Positions 26,109-36,351 of a DNA stretch of 64,000 nt are shown in pieces (positions within the stretch are counted from its first letter, which is position 1; each line of letters opens with the position of its first letter). Made by a program: the position numbers and the translations under genes. The stretch is from Castellaniella sp049651205 (GTDB taxonomy: Bacteria > Pseudomonadota > Gammaproteobacteria > Burkholderiales > Burkholderiaceae_B): assembly GCF_049651205.1 (NCBI RefSeq), contig NZ_JBASBR010000012.1, forward strand, positions 316,034 through 380,033, read 5' to 3'. Under the pieces are notes generated by a model. It was not told the DNA's origin. It did not search any database and saw only the letters and a program-made list of their open reading frames with translations.

Positions 26109-29100
26109 GAGGCACCACAGGGTGATAAGAACGGGGCGTATGCGGGCGCCAGCGCCGGTGCAGGCGATCCAGGCTCAGATACACCACTGGGGTGGTATAT
26201 AGCGTCAGTATCTGGCTTACCAGCAATCCCCCCAAAATGGTAAGCCCCAACGGCTGGCGCATCTCGACACCTGCCCCCGTAGCCAGAATCAGGGGCAAGG
26301 CGCCCAACATGGCCGATACGGTGGTCATCAGGATCGGGCGCAGGCGCGCCAGACAGGCGCGGTAAATGGCTTCGCGCGGATCCAGCCCCTCGCGGCGCTG
26401 CACCTGCAGGGCAAAATCCACCATCATGATGGCATTTTTCTTGACAATGCCAATCAGCAAAAACACCCCGATCAGCGCGATCAGAGTGAACTCCATATTA
26501 ACCAACCGCAGGGCCAGCAAGGCACCGATCCCTGCGGACGGCAGCGTAGAAAGGATCGTGATCGGATGCAGCAGGCTCTCATACAGCATCCCCAGCACCA
26601 GATACATGGCCACCAGTGCCGCCAGCAACATCCAGGGCTGCTGCGCCACCGAATCACGCATCAAACTGGAGCTATCATCCAGACCTGCCTGCAGTGCCTG
26701 ACTGGGCAGATTGATGCGGGCGACAGCGCGATCAATAGCCGCCAGGGCCTGGGCCAATGACACGCCCGGTGCCAGCCCGAAGGACACTGAGTCAGCCGCC
26801 AACAGTCCTTCATGATTGACCGACCGTGGTGCAGTGCCCTCTTCCACCTGGGTAAAGGCCATCAGGGGCACACGCAGCCCCTGATCATTGACCACCTGCA
26901 AGGCCTGCAAAGAATGGAGATCACGGGCATATTGCGGCTGCACCCCCATCACCACATGGTATTGGTTGAGGTCGCCATACAGCACGGCCACCTGACGCTG
27001 ACTGAAGGCGTTATTAAGCACACCCGCGAGATCCGCCATCTGCACCCCGGCACGTCGCGCGGCATCACGATCCACTACCAGCTCCAGGCGGCGGCCCTTG
27101 TCATCCACGTTATCGTCCACATCCACCAACTCGGGCAAGCCCGCCAGCACAGTCCTAACCTTGGGCAACCAGTGAGTCAGCAGGGCAAGGTCGCTACCCA
27201 TCAACTGGTAGGAATACGAACCCGCCCGCGACGAGTGGCCGACAAAGATATCTTGCTGTGGCACCAAAAACATGCGTGCACCCGGGGTGTGCTCGAACTT
27301 TGGGCGCAGGCGGTTGACCAACTGGTTGGCACTGACATCACGCTGATCCAGTGGCTTAAGCTGGATCTGGATGAAGCTGGAGTTGCTGCCCCCGCGCCCG
27401 CCGGCATAGGCGGTGACAGTATCTACCGCCGGATCAGACAGCAGCACCTTGCGAAACGCATCCAGCCGCTGCTGGGTTTCTTCAAACGACGTGCCGGTAT
27501 CCACCCGAAAAAAGCCCAGCAGCTGCCCGGTATCCTGTTGCGGAAAAAACCCTTTGGGCACGCTGATATACAGGTAGACATTCAAACCGATGGTGGCCAA
27601 AAGCAGCAGCAGCACAAGACGGGAGTGATCCAGCGCCCAGCGCAAAGAATGCTGGTAACCCACCGCCACCCGCTGACCCATCGCCTGCAGGCCGCGTGCC
27701 AGCAGGTTGCGCCGCACAGGCGCCGTGGGCGGGCTGATACGCAGCAGGCGTGCCGCCATCATCGGCGTCAGGGTGACGGAAATCAGCAGGGACACCGCGA
27801 TGGCGGCCGAGAGCGTGACGGCAAATTCTTCGAACAACCGCCCCACCAGCCCGCCCACCAGCCACAAGGGGATGAACACGGCAATCAGCGAGATGCTCAT
27901 GGCGAGCACGGTAAAACCCACTTCGGTGACACCGCGCAAGGCCGCCCGCGCAGGCTTCATCCCCCGCTCGACATAGCGCATGATGTTTTCCAGCACGACG
28001 ATGGCATCATCCACCACAAAACCAGTGGCAACGATCAGGGCCATCAAGGAAATGCTGTTAAGGCTGAAACCAAACCACCACATCAGGCTGAAGGTGCTGA
28101 TCAGCGATGCTGGCACTGCGATGGCCGGAATCAGCGCGGCCCGCCAGTTGCCCAGAAACGCAAACACCACGGCCACCACCAGCACCACCGATAGCACGAG
28201 GGTAAGCTCGGCTTCGTACAGAGACGCCCGGATACTGGGCGTGCGATCCTGGGCAACCGTCAGGCGCACCGACTCGGGCAGCAGCGCCTGAAATGCAGGC
28301 AACAAGGCCCGCACCGCATCGACTGTTTCGATGATGTTGGCGTCTGTCTGGCGGCGAATGATCAGCAATACAGCCGACTTATCGTTGAAATACCCCACCT
28401 GATTGGTGTCTTCAATTGAGTCCTGCACCTGGGCCACATCACTGAGCCGCACCGGGCGCCCGTCTTTCCAGGCCACGATCAGGGGCGCGTAATCAGCCGC
28501 GCGGCGCAGCTGGGGGTTGGCCAGAATCTGCCACTGGCGCTCATCCACCTGCACCAGCCCGCCAGGGCGCATCGAATTCACATCCTGCAGCACCTGACGC
28601 ACGCGATCCAGCGACACACCCATGGATTCAAGGGCTCTGGGATTGAGCAGAACCCGCACGGCCGGCAAAGAGCTGCCACCCAGGGTAACCTGCCCCACCC
28701 CGTTCACTTGCGAGAGCTTCTGGGAAAGCACCGTGGAGGCGAGATCATAGAGCTCACCCTGAGTAGCGGTGTCTGAAGTCAGTGCCAATGTCATCACAGG
28801 CGACGAGGACGAGTTGACCTTGCGATACACCGGATTGCCACGCATGCCCGAAGGCAATGACGGCCTGGCCGCATTGATGGCCGCCTGCACATCCCGCGCA
28901 GCATTGTTGATATCACGATCCAGATCGAACATCAGCGAGATATTGGTCTGTCCCTCGCTGCTGCGCGAACTCATGCTGGTGACCCCGGCAATCGCGCCCA
29001 GCGATTGCTCCAGGGGCATGGCCACGCTGGACGCCATGGTTTCAGGGCTGGCGCCCGACAACGAAGCCGAGACCGACACCATCGGAAAATCCACTTGCGG

Positions 29101-29211
29101 CAGCGGCGCCACCGGTAGAAACCGCCAGGCCAGGGCCCCTGTCAGCACCATCGCCAGACACAACAAGGCAGTGCCCACTGGCCGGCGCAGGAACAGGGCA
29201 AAGAACCTCAT
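26101..29211 (-). CDS. mdtC: RND multidrug efflux permease, MdtC-type
   Basis: A 1036-residue RND inner-membrane pump: 12 membrane segments and two large periplasmic loops. The proton-relay pair Asp401–Asp402 (GFVVDDAIVVLEN) is present, as is a GIVKKNAIMMVDF segment carrying the relay Lys. It is the second of two different RND genes in tandem, the arrangement of MdtBC, whose two subunits form a heterotrimer. The start overlaps the upstream RND gene's stop by 4 bp. Substrates in related systems include bile salts, novobiocin and some metals; the substrate here is not known. Confidence 0.9.
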   Translation of the reverse strand: MRFFALFLRRPVGTALLCLAMVLTGALAWRFLPVAPLPQVDFPMVSVSASLSGASPETMASSVAMPLEQSLGAIAGVTSMSSRSSEGQTNISLMFDLDRDINNAARDVQAAINAARPSLPSGMRGNPVYRKVNSSSSPVMTLALTSDTATQGELYDLASTVLSQKLSQVNGVGQVTLGGSSLPAVRVLLNPRALESMGVSLDRVRQVLQDVNSMRPGGLVQVDERQWQILANPQLRRAADYAPLIVAWKDGRPVRLSDVAQVQDSIEDTNQVGYFNDKSAVLLIIRRQTDANIIETVDAVRALLPAFQALLPESVRLTVAQDRTPSIRASLYEAELTLVLSVVLVVAVVFAFLGNWRAALIPAIAVPASLISTFSLMWWFGFSLNSISLMALIVATGFVVDDAIVVLENIMRYVERGMKPARAALRGVTEVGFTVLAMSISLIAVFIPLWLVGGLVGRLFEEFAVTLSAAIAVSLLISVTLTPMMAARLLRISPPTAPVRRNLLARGLQAMGQRVAVGYQHSLRWALDHSRLVLLLLLATIGLNVYLYISVPKGFFPQQDTGQLLGFFRVDTGTSFEETQQRLDAFRKVLLSDPAVDTVTAYAGGRGGSNSSFIQIQLKPLDQRDVSANQLVNRLRPKFEHTPGARMFLVPQQDIFVGHSSRAGSYSYQLMGSDLALLTHWLPKVRTVLAGLPELVDVDDNVDDKGRRLELVVDRDAARRAGVQMADLAGVLNNAFSQRQVAVLYGDLNQYHVVMGVQPQYARDLHSLQALQVVNDQGLRVPLMAFTQVEEGTAPRSVNHEGLLAADSVSFGLAPGVSLAQALAAIDRAVARINLPSQALQAGLDDSSSLMRDSVAQQPWMLLAALVAMYLVLGMLYESLLHPITILSTLPSAGIGALLALRLVNMEFTLIALIGVFLLIGIVKKNAIMMVDFALQVQRREGLDPREAIYRACLARLRPILMTTVSAMLGALPLILATGAGVEMRQPLGLTILGGLLVSQILTLYTTPVVYLSLDRLHRRWRPHTPRSYHPVVPHA

Positions 29212-32200
29212 GGCGTTTTATGCCCGGGCCGCCAGCGCTGCCCCAGGCGCTCGAACATCAGGTAGATGACAGGCGTCGTAAACAAGGTGAGCAACTGGCT
29301 GCACAGCAGGCCGCCCACCATCGCCAGGCCCAGGGGCTGACGCAGCTCTGCGCCAGAGCCGGTTGCCAGCATCAGGGGGATCGCACTGAAAAATGCCGCC
29401 AGCGTGGTCATCAGGATGGGCCGAAAACGCAGCAAGGCGGCCTCGTGGATGGCGGCCCGTGGCCCCAGGCCGCGTTCGCGCTGTGCATCCAGTGCAAAAT
29501 CAATCATCAATATGGCATTTTTCTTGACGATCCCGATCAACAAAATGATGCCTATGATGCCGATCATGTCGAGCTCGGTGCCGCCAATCCATAAGGCCAC
29601 CAGGGCGCCAATGGCTGCCGAGGGCAAGGTGGAGAGAATGGTGACGGGGTGAATCAGGCTTTCGTATAGCACCCCCAGCACGATGTACATGGTGACCACC
29701 GCCGCCAGCAGCAACCACAGCGTGCTGGACAGCGACGCCTGAAAAGCCCTGGCCGCCCCCTGAAATTGAATCTCCAGGCTATCGGGCATGCCCAATTGTT
29801 GATGCGCCGACTCAATCGCCTGGACGGCATCGGAAAGCGCAACGTCTGGTGCCAGATTAAAGGACAGGGTTGCGGCGGGAAACTGCCCCAGGCGCTGCAC
29901 GGCCAGATGAGTGGTACCCGGCACAAACCGCGCCACAGACGATAAAGGAGTGACGGCGCCACTGGCCGTGGGCACATACAGATGTGACAGCGCCTCGGGG
30001 CCGCCGCCCGTCAACATGCCATCGGCCTCAAGGACCACGCGATATTGTGCCGACTGCGTATAAATGGTTGAAATCAACCGCTGGCCAAAAGCATCGTAAA
30101 GAGCGTCATCGATGGCAGACTGCGTAACCCCCAGGCGCGCCGCAGCATCGCGATCCACCTCTACCTGCAGGCCCAGGCCACGGTTTTGCAAGTCGCCCGC
30201 TACATCACGCAACTGCGGCAAGGCCTGCATGGCCTGCACCAAACGGGGCACCCATTGGTCCAGCGCGTCTTCATCCAGGCTGGCCACCGTCATCTGAAAC
30301 TGCGCCCGGCTGATTTGGTCTTCGACGGAAAGTTCTTGTACCGGCTGCAACCAGGCTTGCAGCCCCACCACAGTTTGCAAAGAATCCCTCAGGCGCGCCA
30401 TCACTTCGGTGGCGCGGGCATCACGACTGGAAAGCGGCTTGAGCGTAATCTGCAGCCTGCCGGTGTTTAGCGTGGTGTTGTTACCGTCAATGCCGATAAA
30501 CGAGGCAACCGAAGCGACGGCAGGATCCTGCAGCACCCGCTGGGCGGCAGCCTGCTGCAACTGAGACATCCGCGAAAAAGACACTGTTTGAGGGCCCTGG
30601 GTGATGGCCTGCAGGGCGCCAGTATCCTGCTGCGGAAAAAAACCCTTGGGAATGCCCAGATACAGCAAGGCGGTAACCGCCAGCGTGCCTGCTGCAAACC
30701 ACAGGGTGGCCGTCTGGTGACGCAACACCCATTGCAAGCCGCGGTCGTAGTCGGCCACCAGCCGATCCATCCACCGGCCGCAGGCCTGCACAAAACGCCC
30801 CCCCGTTTGGACAGATTGTGATTTCAACATGCGCGCGCACATCATGGGCGTGAGCGTAAGGGAGATCAGCAACGACAGCAGGATGGCTACGGCCAACGTG
30901 ATGGCAAACTCACGAAACAGGCGCCCCACCACATCCGCCATAAACAGCAGCGGGATCAGAACCGCCACCAGCGATACCGTCAGGGACACCAGGGTAAAAC
31001 CGATCTGTTTGGCGCCGCGCAAGGCCGCAGTGAGGGGGTCTTCGCCTTCTTCGATATGGCGGGCGATGTTTTCAATCATCACAATCGCGTCATCCACCAC
31101 AAAACCGGTGGCAATCGTCAACGCCATCAGGGTCAGGTTATTGATGCTGAACCCAAGCAAAAACATCAGGCCAAAAGTGCCCACCAAAGACAATGGCACC
31201 ACCACCCCGGGGATCAGCGTGGCACGCCAGGTACGCAGAAAAACAAAAGTGACGGCTACCACCAGGGCGATGGCCAGCAGCATTTCAATTTGCACATGAT
31301 TCACAGAATCGCGGATGGTTTGTGTGCGATCAGAGGCAATCTGCAAATCCACCCCGGTAGGCAGGGTTTCGCGCAACCCCGGCAACAGGGCCTGAATCTG
31401 ATCCACCACATCAATAACATTGGCACCTGGTTGGCGCTGAACATTGAGCAACACCGCTGGTGTCTGGTTAAACCACGCTGCCTGGTAGAGGTCTTCGGGC
31501 CCACGGGTGATTTGCGCGACATCCCCCAGACGCAAGGGCGCACCGTTTTCGTAGGCAATAATCAGCTGCCGGTACTCGGCCGGATCTTTCAGCTGATCGT
31601 TGACGCTAATCGTGAGCGAGCGTTGCGGCCCATCGAGATTACCCTTGGGCTGATTGACATTGGCCTGCGTGATGGCCCTGCGGACATCAGCCAGACTGAG
31701 CTTATGCGCCGCCAGTGCCTGCGCATTTACCTGTACCCGCACGGCGGGCCGCTGACCGCCAGTGACACTCACCAGGCCCACCCCGGAGATCTGGGCGAGC
31801 TTTTGCACCACCCTGACTTCGATGAGGTCACGCACCTGATCCAGCGGCAAAGAGGGCGAGGTGACGGCCAACGTCATCACAGGCGCATCGGCTGGGTTTA
31901 CTTTCCGGTAAACAGGTGGTGCCGGCATATCACCAGGCAACAGGTTGGAGGCTGCATTAATGGCGGCCTGCACCTCTTGCTCGGCCACATCCAGCGGCAA
32001 GCCCAGATCAAAGCGCAAGGTGATGCGCGACGAGCCCCCGGAACTGGTGGATAGCATCTGTGACAGGCCAGGCATCTGTCCCAGCTGGCGCTCCAGTGGC
32101 GAAGTCACCAGCGCCGTCATGACATCCGGCCCCGCCCCTGGATACAAGGTAGTGACCTGAATGGTGGGGAAATCAACCTGTGGCAAGGCCGATACCGGCA

Positions 32201-32294
32201 ACTCGCGATAAGCCAGCAAGCCCGCCAGTGCCAGGGCCACCATGGCCAGAAACGTGGCAATTGGCCTCAGGATGAACGGACGCGAGAGGTTCAC
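29208..32294 (-). CDS. mdtB: RND multidrug efflux permease, MdtB-type
   Basis: 1028 residues, the same architecture as its neighbour. Proton-relay Asp401–Asp402 (GFVVDDAIVMIEN) and the GIVKKNAILMIDF segment are intact. Loop sequences differ clearly from the downstream paralogue, as expected of MdtB versus MdtC. It overlaps the adaptor gene's stop and the next RND start by 4 bp each (ATGA type). Confidence 0.9.
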   Translation of the reverse strand: MNLSRPFILRPIATFLAMVALALAGLLAYRELPVSALPQVDFPTIQVTTLYPGAGPDVMTALVTSPLERQLGQMPGLSQMLSTSSGGSSRITLRFDLGLPLDVAEQEVQAAINAASNLLPGDMPAPPVYRKVNPADAPVMTLAVTSPSLPLDQVRDLIEVRVVQKLAQISGVGLVSVTGGQRPAVRVQVNAQALAAHKLSLADVRRAITQANVNQPKGNLDGPQRSLTISVNDQLKDPAEYRQLIIAYENGAPLRLGDVAQITRGPEDLYQAAWFNQTPAVLLNVQRQPGANVIDVVDQIQALLPGLRETLPTGVDLQIASDRTQTIRDSVNHVQIEMLLAIALVVAVTFVFLRTWRATLIPGVVVPLSLVGTFGLMFLLGFSINNLTLMALTIATGFVVDDAIVMIENIARHIEEGEDPLTAALRGAKQIGFTLVSLTVSLVAVLIPLLFMADVVGRLFREFAITLAVAILLSLLISLTLTPMMCARMLKSQSVQTGGRFVQACGRWMDRLVADYDRGLQWVLRHQTATLWFAAGTLAVTALLYLGIPKGFFPQQDTGALQAITQGPQTVSFSRMSQLQQAAAQRVLQDPAVASVASFIGIDGNNTTLNTGRLQITLKPLSSRDARATEVMARLRDSLQTVVGLQAWLQPVQELSVEDQISRAQFQMTVASLDEDALDQWVPRLVQAMQALPQLRDVAGDLQNRGLGLQVEVDRDAAARLGVTQSAIDDALYDAFGQRLISTIYTQSAQYRVVLEADGMLTGGGPEALSHLYVPTASGAVTPLSSVARFVPGTTHLAVQRLGQFPAATLSFNLAPDVALSDAVQAIESAHQQLGMPDSLEIQFQGAARAFQASLSSTLWLLLAAVVTMYIVLGVLYESLIHPVTILSTLPSAAIGALVALWIGGTELDMIGIIGIILLIGIVKKNAILMIDFALDAQRERGLGPRAAIHEAALLRFRPILMTTLAAFFSAIPLMLATGSGAELRQPLGLAMVGGLLCSQLLTLFTTPVIYLMFERLGQRWRPGHKTP

Positions 32295-33478
32295 GACATC
32301 GGTTCCGTTCCGGCTTCGGGCGTGACGATTTCTACTGTACTGCCCTCACGCAGGCGATCAGTGCCTTCGAGGACAATGGTGTCGCCCGCCTGCACACCGG
32401 AAGTCAGTAAAACCTGATTGCCATCATCCACGCCTGAGGTAACGGGTACCACATGCGCTTTTTTCTCAGCATCCAGCCGATAAACGTACTCGCCCGCCGA
32501 GCCCCTTTGCACCGCCCGCAAGGGCACCAGCAAGCCGGTTTCTATGCCCAGCCGCAGACGCACCTGCACAAACTGATTGGGAAACAGGGATTCATCCGTG
32601 TTATCAAAACGGGCCTTTAGTTGCACAGTGCCCGTCGCGACATCAATCTGGTTATCCACCGCCACCAGCGTGCCGGTCGCCACCACGGTGCTGCCCGTCT
32701 GTCCCAGTAACTGGGTTTGCAGTGTCTGCCCTGCCTCACGTGCCGCCAGTACCGCAGGCAGCCATGTTTGCGGGACGGCAAACAGCACATCAATGGGCTG
32801 ATTTTGCGTCAGCACCACGATGCCATCGGTATCGGACGCATGCACCATATTGCCGATATCCACGCGACGCAGGCCCAGACGCCCCGATACCGGCGCCTTG
32901 ATTTCTGTGTAACTGAGCTGCAGCTCGGCATCGGCCACGGCCGCCTTGTCGATCATCGCCTGGCCCTGCAGCTGGTTAACCTCTGAGCGTGCGGTATCGA
33001 GCTGCTGGCGGGCGACGGAATCCTGTTTGAAGAGCTTCTCGTAGCGGGCCAGATCGCGACGCGCGTTTTCGAGTTGCGCAGCATGTTGCTGCTGTTGGCC
33101 CTTGGCCTGCTGCAGCTGGATTTGATAGGGTTTGGGGTCGATCACGGCCAGGACATCCCCCGCCTTTACCAACTGGCCATCCTCAAAATCAAGCGACTGC
33201 AGGGGGCCATCGACCCGGGCGCGAATGGTGACGGTAGCGGGTGCCGTGACGGTGCCCAGAGCACGCACGGTGCGATCGATTTGCCCGGATTGAACGGTCA
33301 CAACCGAGACGGGTGTACTGCCCCCCATCCCCGCCATACCACGAAACCCTCCACCCCCAGTCCCTGGGGTACTGGCAGGCCAGAACCACCAGCCGGCAAA
33401 CACCAGCAATATACACACCAGGATCCACACCCAGACCCGGCGGCGCCCGCCTTCAGGCGACGTCGTGATGTTATCCAT
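32291..33478 (-). CDS. mdtA: RND periplasmic adaptor (membrane fusion protein), MdtA-type
   Basis: 395 residues. An N-terminal membrane anchor (about 15–31) precedes a short Gly-rich segment, then the lipoyl/hairpin/beta-barrel domains of HlyD-type adaptors (VRALGTVTAPATVTIRARVDG-like start at about 70). It bridges the inner-membrane MdtBC pump and the outer-membrane channel. It is the first gene of the operon; only 11 bp separate it from the zapD stop, so transcription may run in from zapD. No local regulator gene is present. Confidence 0.92.
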   Translation of the reverse strand: MDNITTSPEGGRRRVWVWILVCILLVFAGWWFWPASTPGTGGGGFRGMAGMGGSTPVSVVTVQSGQIDRTVRALGTVTAPATVTIRARVDGPLQSLDFEDGQLVKAGDVLAVIDPKPYQIQLQQAKGQQQQHAAQLENARRDLARYEKLFKQDSVARQQLDTARSEVNQLQGQAMIDKAAVADAELQLSYTEIKAPVSGRLGLRRVDIGNMVHASDTDGIVVLTQNQPIDVLFAVPQTWLPAVLAAREAGQTLQTQLLGQTGSTVVATGTLVAVDNQIDVATGTVQLKARFDNTDESLFPNQFVQVRLRLGIETGLLVPLRAVQRGSAGEYVYRLDAEKKAHVVPVTSGVDDGNQVLLTSGVQAGDTIVLEGTDRLREGSTVEIVTPEAGTEPMS

Positions 33479-33489
33479 GGAGAACAGCC

Positions 33490-34248
33490 CTAAAGATTGC
33501 AGCGCGCCAGCCGAAAGGTGACATCAGCACCGACGGGTTGCGGCTTGACCTCGTTATCCTGGGTGGAGAATCGTACCCAGATCACGTACTTGTTGGCACT
33601 GATTTCGGGAAACACGCCATGCTGGGAATCCACCCAGACACGCAGCAATTGAAATGTTTTGCCACCCAGCATCTCTTGGTAGGCGCCCTGGCTGGCCATG
33701 TGTTCGCGGGCGTCGCCTGCATCGCGCAACAACTGAAGGATCAGCGCCATGGTGCGATGCAGGGGCAACATGGGTTCGATCCAGTGCTGGAGATCACGGA
33801 TGCGGACATCGGCCGGTTTGACCTGCCAGGCGTAATACGAAGGCAGATCAATGGGCGAGGAGCCGCCTGGCACCGAGATGCGCCCTCGCAGGCTGGCCAG
33901 CCATTCGTTGTCGCGCAGGCACTGGCCAATGCGCCCCTGGCCTGCCAGTGCAGCCGATACCGCCTGGATCTCTTCAAGAAGCGTATCCAGTGTTTGACGA
34001 TCGACACCTGGGTGCTCGCGCAGAGCTGCCAAGGCAGTGCGATGACGATCCAGATCCTGGAGGGTGGCCGTGCGCACATCGGCACGCTCGCAGATATCGA
34101 GGAGATCGAACAAGGTGGTGAGGGCCACCTGATGAAAATGGGGGTCTTCGCCTCGGGCAAAGAAAAACAGACGATCGAAAAGGTACTCTACCCGCAGGAG
34201 AGTGCGCACACGTTCATTACAGGGGTATTCGTAGAGAATCACACGCAA
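33490..34248 (-). CDS. zapD: Cell division protein ZapD (YacF, DUF1342)
   Basis: 252 residues. The N-terminus YEYPCNERVRTLLRVEYLF and the overall length match ZapD, which cross-links FtsZ filaments at midcell. It lies 6 bp after coaE, in the familiar pilD–coaE–zapD order. The small zinc protein YacG that usually follows zapD is missing; mdtA follows instead. Confidence 0.93.
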   Translation of the reverse strand: MRVILYEYPCNERVRTLLRVEYLFDRLFFFARGEDPHFHQVALTTLFDLLDICERADVRTATLQDLDRHRTALAALREHPGVDRQTLDTLLEEIQAVSAALAGQGRIGQCLRDNEWLASLRGRISVPGGSSPIDLPSYYAWQVKPADVRIRDLQHWIEPMLPLHRTMALILQLLRDAGDAREHMASQGAYQEMLGGKTFQLLRVWVDSQHGVFPEISANKYVIWVRFSTQDNEVKPQPVGADVTFRLARCNL

Positions 34249-34254
34249 CAGACC

Positions 34255-34887
34255 CTAATCATGAATGGCCGGCCCATCGGACGACCGGGAAGCCAGACTA
34301 CACCACAACTGATGGCAGTGCCAGGATCGCTGTCGCAGAACCTGCAGATCGGTGGCGCCATCATTGAGGATGACATCGTCGGCCGCAGCCAACCGATCGG
34401 CCCGAGAAGCTTGAGCGGACATGATACGCCCAATGGTCTCTGGCGTCAGCCCGCTGCGCTCACGTACACGGCGGATTTGGGTCTCGGGATCGCAATCCAC
34501 CACGCAGATGCGATCGACCTGGTCGCGCCAGCGACCCGACTCGACCAACAAAGGCACCACGAACACCCGATAAGGCCCACGGGCCTGCTCGGCCTGATGT
34601 TGCACTTCCTGACGAATCAGGGGATGCAAAATGGCTTCGAGTTGCCGGCGGACAGCGGGATCGGCAAACGCGTGTTCACGCATCCAGGCGCGATCCATGC
34701 TGCCATCGGGGAGGATGGCGACAGCGCCAAATGCAGCGGCCAACGGGGCGATAGCCCCCCCCCGGGGGGCCGTCAGCTGGTGGGCAATCTGGTCGGTGTC
34801 GATCAGCGCAGCGCCCCAACCGGCCAACAGATCTGCCACTTGTGTCTTGCCGGATCCGATTCCACCTGTCAGGCCGATGGACAGCAT
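34255..34887 (-). CDS. coaE: Dephospho-CoA kinase
   Basis: 210 residues. It phosphorylates dephospho-CoA to CoA, the last step of the pathway. P-loop GGIGSGKT at residues 9–16, then DTDQIAHQLT (substrate region) and RIHPLIR-like LHPLIRQEV. It is flanked by the pilD-like gene upstream (20-bp gap) and zapD downstream. PanC, an earlier step of CoA synthesis, is 2 kb away but in a separate unit. Confidence 0.95.
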   Translation of the reverse strand: MLSIGLTGGIGSGKTQVADLLAGWGAALIDTDQIAHQLTAPRGGAIAPLAAAFGAVAILPDGSMDRAWMREHAFADPAVRRQLEAILHPLIRQEVQHQAEQARGPYRVFVVPLLVESGRWRDQVDRICVVDCDPETQIRRVRERSGLTPETIGRIMSAQASRADRLAAADDVILNDGATDLQVLRQRSWHCHQLWCSLASRSSDGPAIHD

Positions 34888-34907
34888 GTCAATATCCCTG
34901 CATCAAA

Positions 34908-35654
34908 TCAAAGCATGACTGTACCCCAGGCCTGCGGGAAAAACAGACTGGGTACCGTGGCCAGTGCCAGATAGGGCCCCATCCGGTATGCACGCTGCCC
35001 CCGCCAGGCGCCTGCCAGCAGCCAGACCAACAAGGCGCACCCGCAGGCCAGCCACAAGATGGCCAAGGCGGGCAGCATACCCAGCCAGGCAGACAACATG
35101 GCCAGCAGCTTGACGTCTCCACCGCCAAAGCCCTCACGCAGGCGAACCTGGCGGTATCCCCACGCCACAAGGCTCAGCATGGCCCAGACGGTTACAGAAG
35201 AGACCAACGCAGTAATAAACGGCTGACCCCCCAGCAGACAACCCAAGGCCCACCCGGGCCCTGTCAGCGCATCGGGCAACAGACCACTGTGATGATCCAG
35301 GCTGGCCAGCACAGCCAGCCACCCGCCCAACAACAGCCAAGGCCAGCACAAAGACCCATGCATCTGCCACAGCAGCAGAGCCATGAAGCCAAGCCCCACC
35401 GCTGCGGCCACATCCAGCCAGTGCCATGCACAGCAGCAACAGGCAGCCCGGGCCGCACGCCACAAAGTGGCGGCATTGGCAGGTGCACCTTGCTGCAAGC
35501 AACCCTGATAATGCAGACCCCACACACGCAGACGGCTGCCCAGCAGCACACTGGCCAGCACGGCCAATGCCAGCCCACCAAGGCCCCAGAAGATGCCCAA
35601 GACCAGCACAAATGCGTAGAATGGCGTTTTCGCCCATTTGACGGATATTGTCAT
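34908..35654 (-). CDS. Divergent prepilin peptidase-like membrane protein (PilD/A24 family)
   Basis: 248 residues with about six to seven membrane segments. The two aspartyl-protease motifs of type IV prepilin peptidases are visible: the first Asp in LLPDALTGPG and the second in GFGGGDVKLLA. The N-terminal cytosolic domain with paired CxxC zinc motifs, needed for methylation in classic PilD, is absent; only an odd CCCC run is present. No pilB or pilC gene is adjacent. The ATG has AGGG in front and overlaps by two bases the start codon of the divergent lipoprotein gene. It probably cleaves pseudopilins or is a relic. Confidence 0.8.
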   Translation of the reverse strand: MTISVKWAKTPFYAFVLVLGIFWGLGGLALAVLASVLLGSRLRVWGLHYQGCLQQGAPANAATLWRAARAACCCCAWHWLDVAAAVGLGFMALLLWQMHGSLCWPWLLLGGWLAVLASLDHHSGLLPDALTGPGWALGCLLGGQPFITALVSSVTVWAMLSLVAWGYRQVRLREGFGGGDVKLLAMLSAWLGMLPALAILWLACGCALLVWLLAGAWRGQRAYRMGPYLALATVPSLFFPQAWGTVML

Positions 35655-36351
35655 GCTGCGCCCTGTAAACCGCTTATCAACCCGCTTGCTGGGCCTTGGC
35701 CTGGTGGTACTGCTGGGGGCCTGTGCCCAGCAACGCGAGCCCGGCTACTATGATTCACCCCGCGAAAGCACGGCCTCGGATGCCATGCAGCGCGCGCAAG
35801 GCGGCACCGGAGGCCAGGCACCCGCCCAACTGCAACTGGGCTTTGGCCAAAACCAGGCCACAGATACGCAAGCTGCCCAGGCACAGGCCGGTACAAACAT
35901 CGGCGACACACCGGCAGCAACAGAAACCACGCCGGCACAGGCCAGCAGCACCGGTACAACCGGCCGCCAAACCCCCGATATGCTGGCTGATACCCGAACC
36001 TATCTGGGCACCGTGGCCTGTACCGCAGGCGCTGGCTGTGCGCCCAATCGCCTGACACTTACCCTGGCACCCGACGGCCAGTGGCGCGCGCGGATGGCTC
36101 CGGTTGATCAGCAAGCGGCCACCACAGCCATGGGCTGCTGGTTTCTGACGGGTACCGCACCGGTGCGCATCATGTTGCAAGCTGGGCAACAAACCTATGC
36201 CAGCTTGAGCTTCACGTCATCCAATGTGCTGCAGATCGACCGCCTGAATGGCCAGGTGCCCTTGCTGACATCGAGCCTCACCCGCCAGGCAGATCTTGAC
36301 CCCATTGCCGAGTTATCTGGCAAGCCGGCACAACCGTGCCCGGCAAGTTAA
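35653..36351 (+). CDS. Lipoprotein with Ala/Thr/Gln-rich linker and NlpE-like C-terminal domain
   Basis: 232 residues. Lipobox LLGAC (Cys24) marks an outer-membrane or periplasmic lipoprotein. Residues about 30–105 are low-complexity (A, T, Q, G), followed by a small beta-rich domain beginning TYLGTVACTAGAGC and NRLTLTL, which resembles the NlpE N-terminal (copper/envelope stress) domain. Function is unproven. The start codon overlaps that of the divergent pilD-like gene (CATG). The 3' end overlaps 74 bp of the convergent LuxR-type gene. Confidence 0.7.
   Translation: MLRPVNRLSTRLLGLGLVVLLGACAQQREPGYYDSPRESTASDAMQRAQGGTGGQAPAQLQLGFGQNQATDTQAAQAQAGTNIGDTPAATETTPAQASSTGTTGRQTPDMLADTRTYLGTVACTAGAGCAPNRLTLTLAPDGQWRARMAPVDQQAATTAMGCWFLTGTAPVRIMLQAGQQTYASLSFTSSNVLQIDRLNGQVPLLTSSLTRQADLDPIAELSGKPAQPCPAS

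Noticed and set aside
26812..28194. Long open frame on the plus strand (about 460 codons)
   Set aside because: It lies wholly antisense to the RND permease gene; high-GC antisense shadow with His/Gln-rich composition and no homology.
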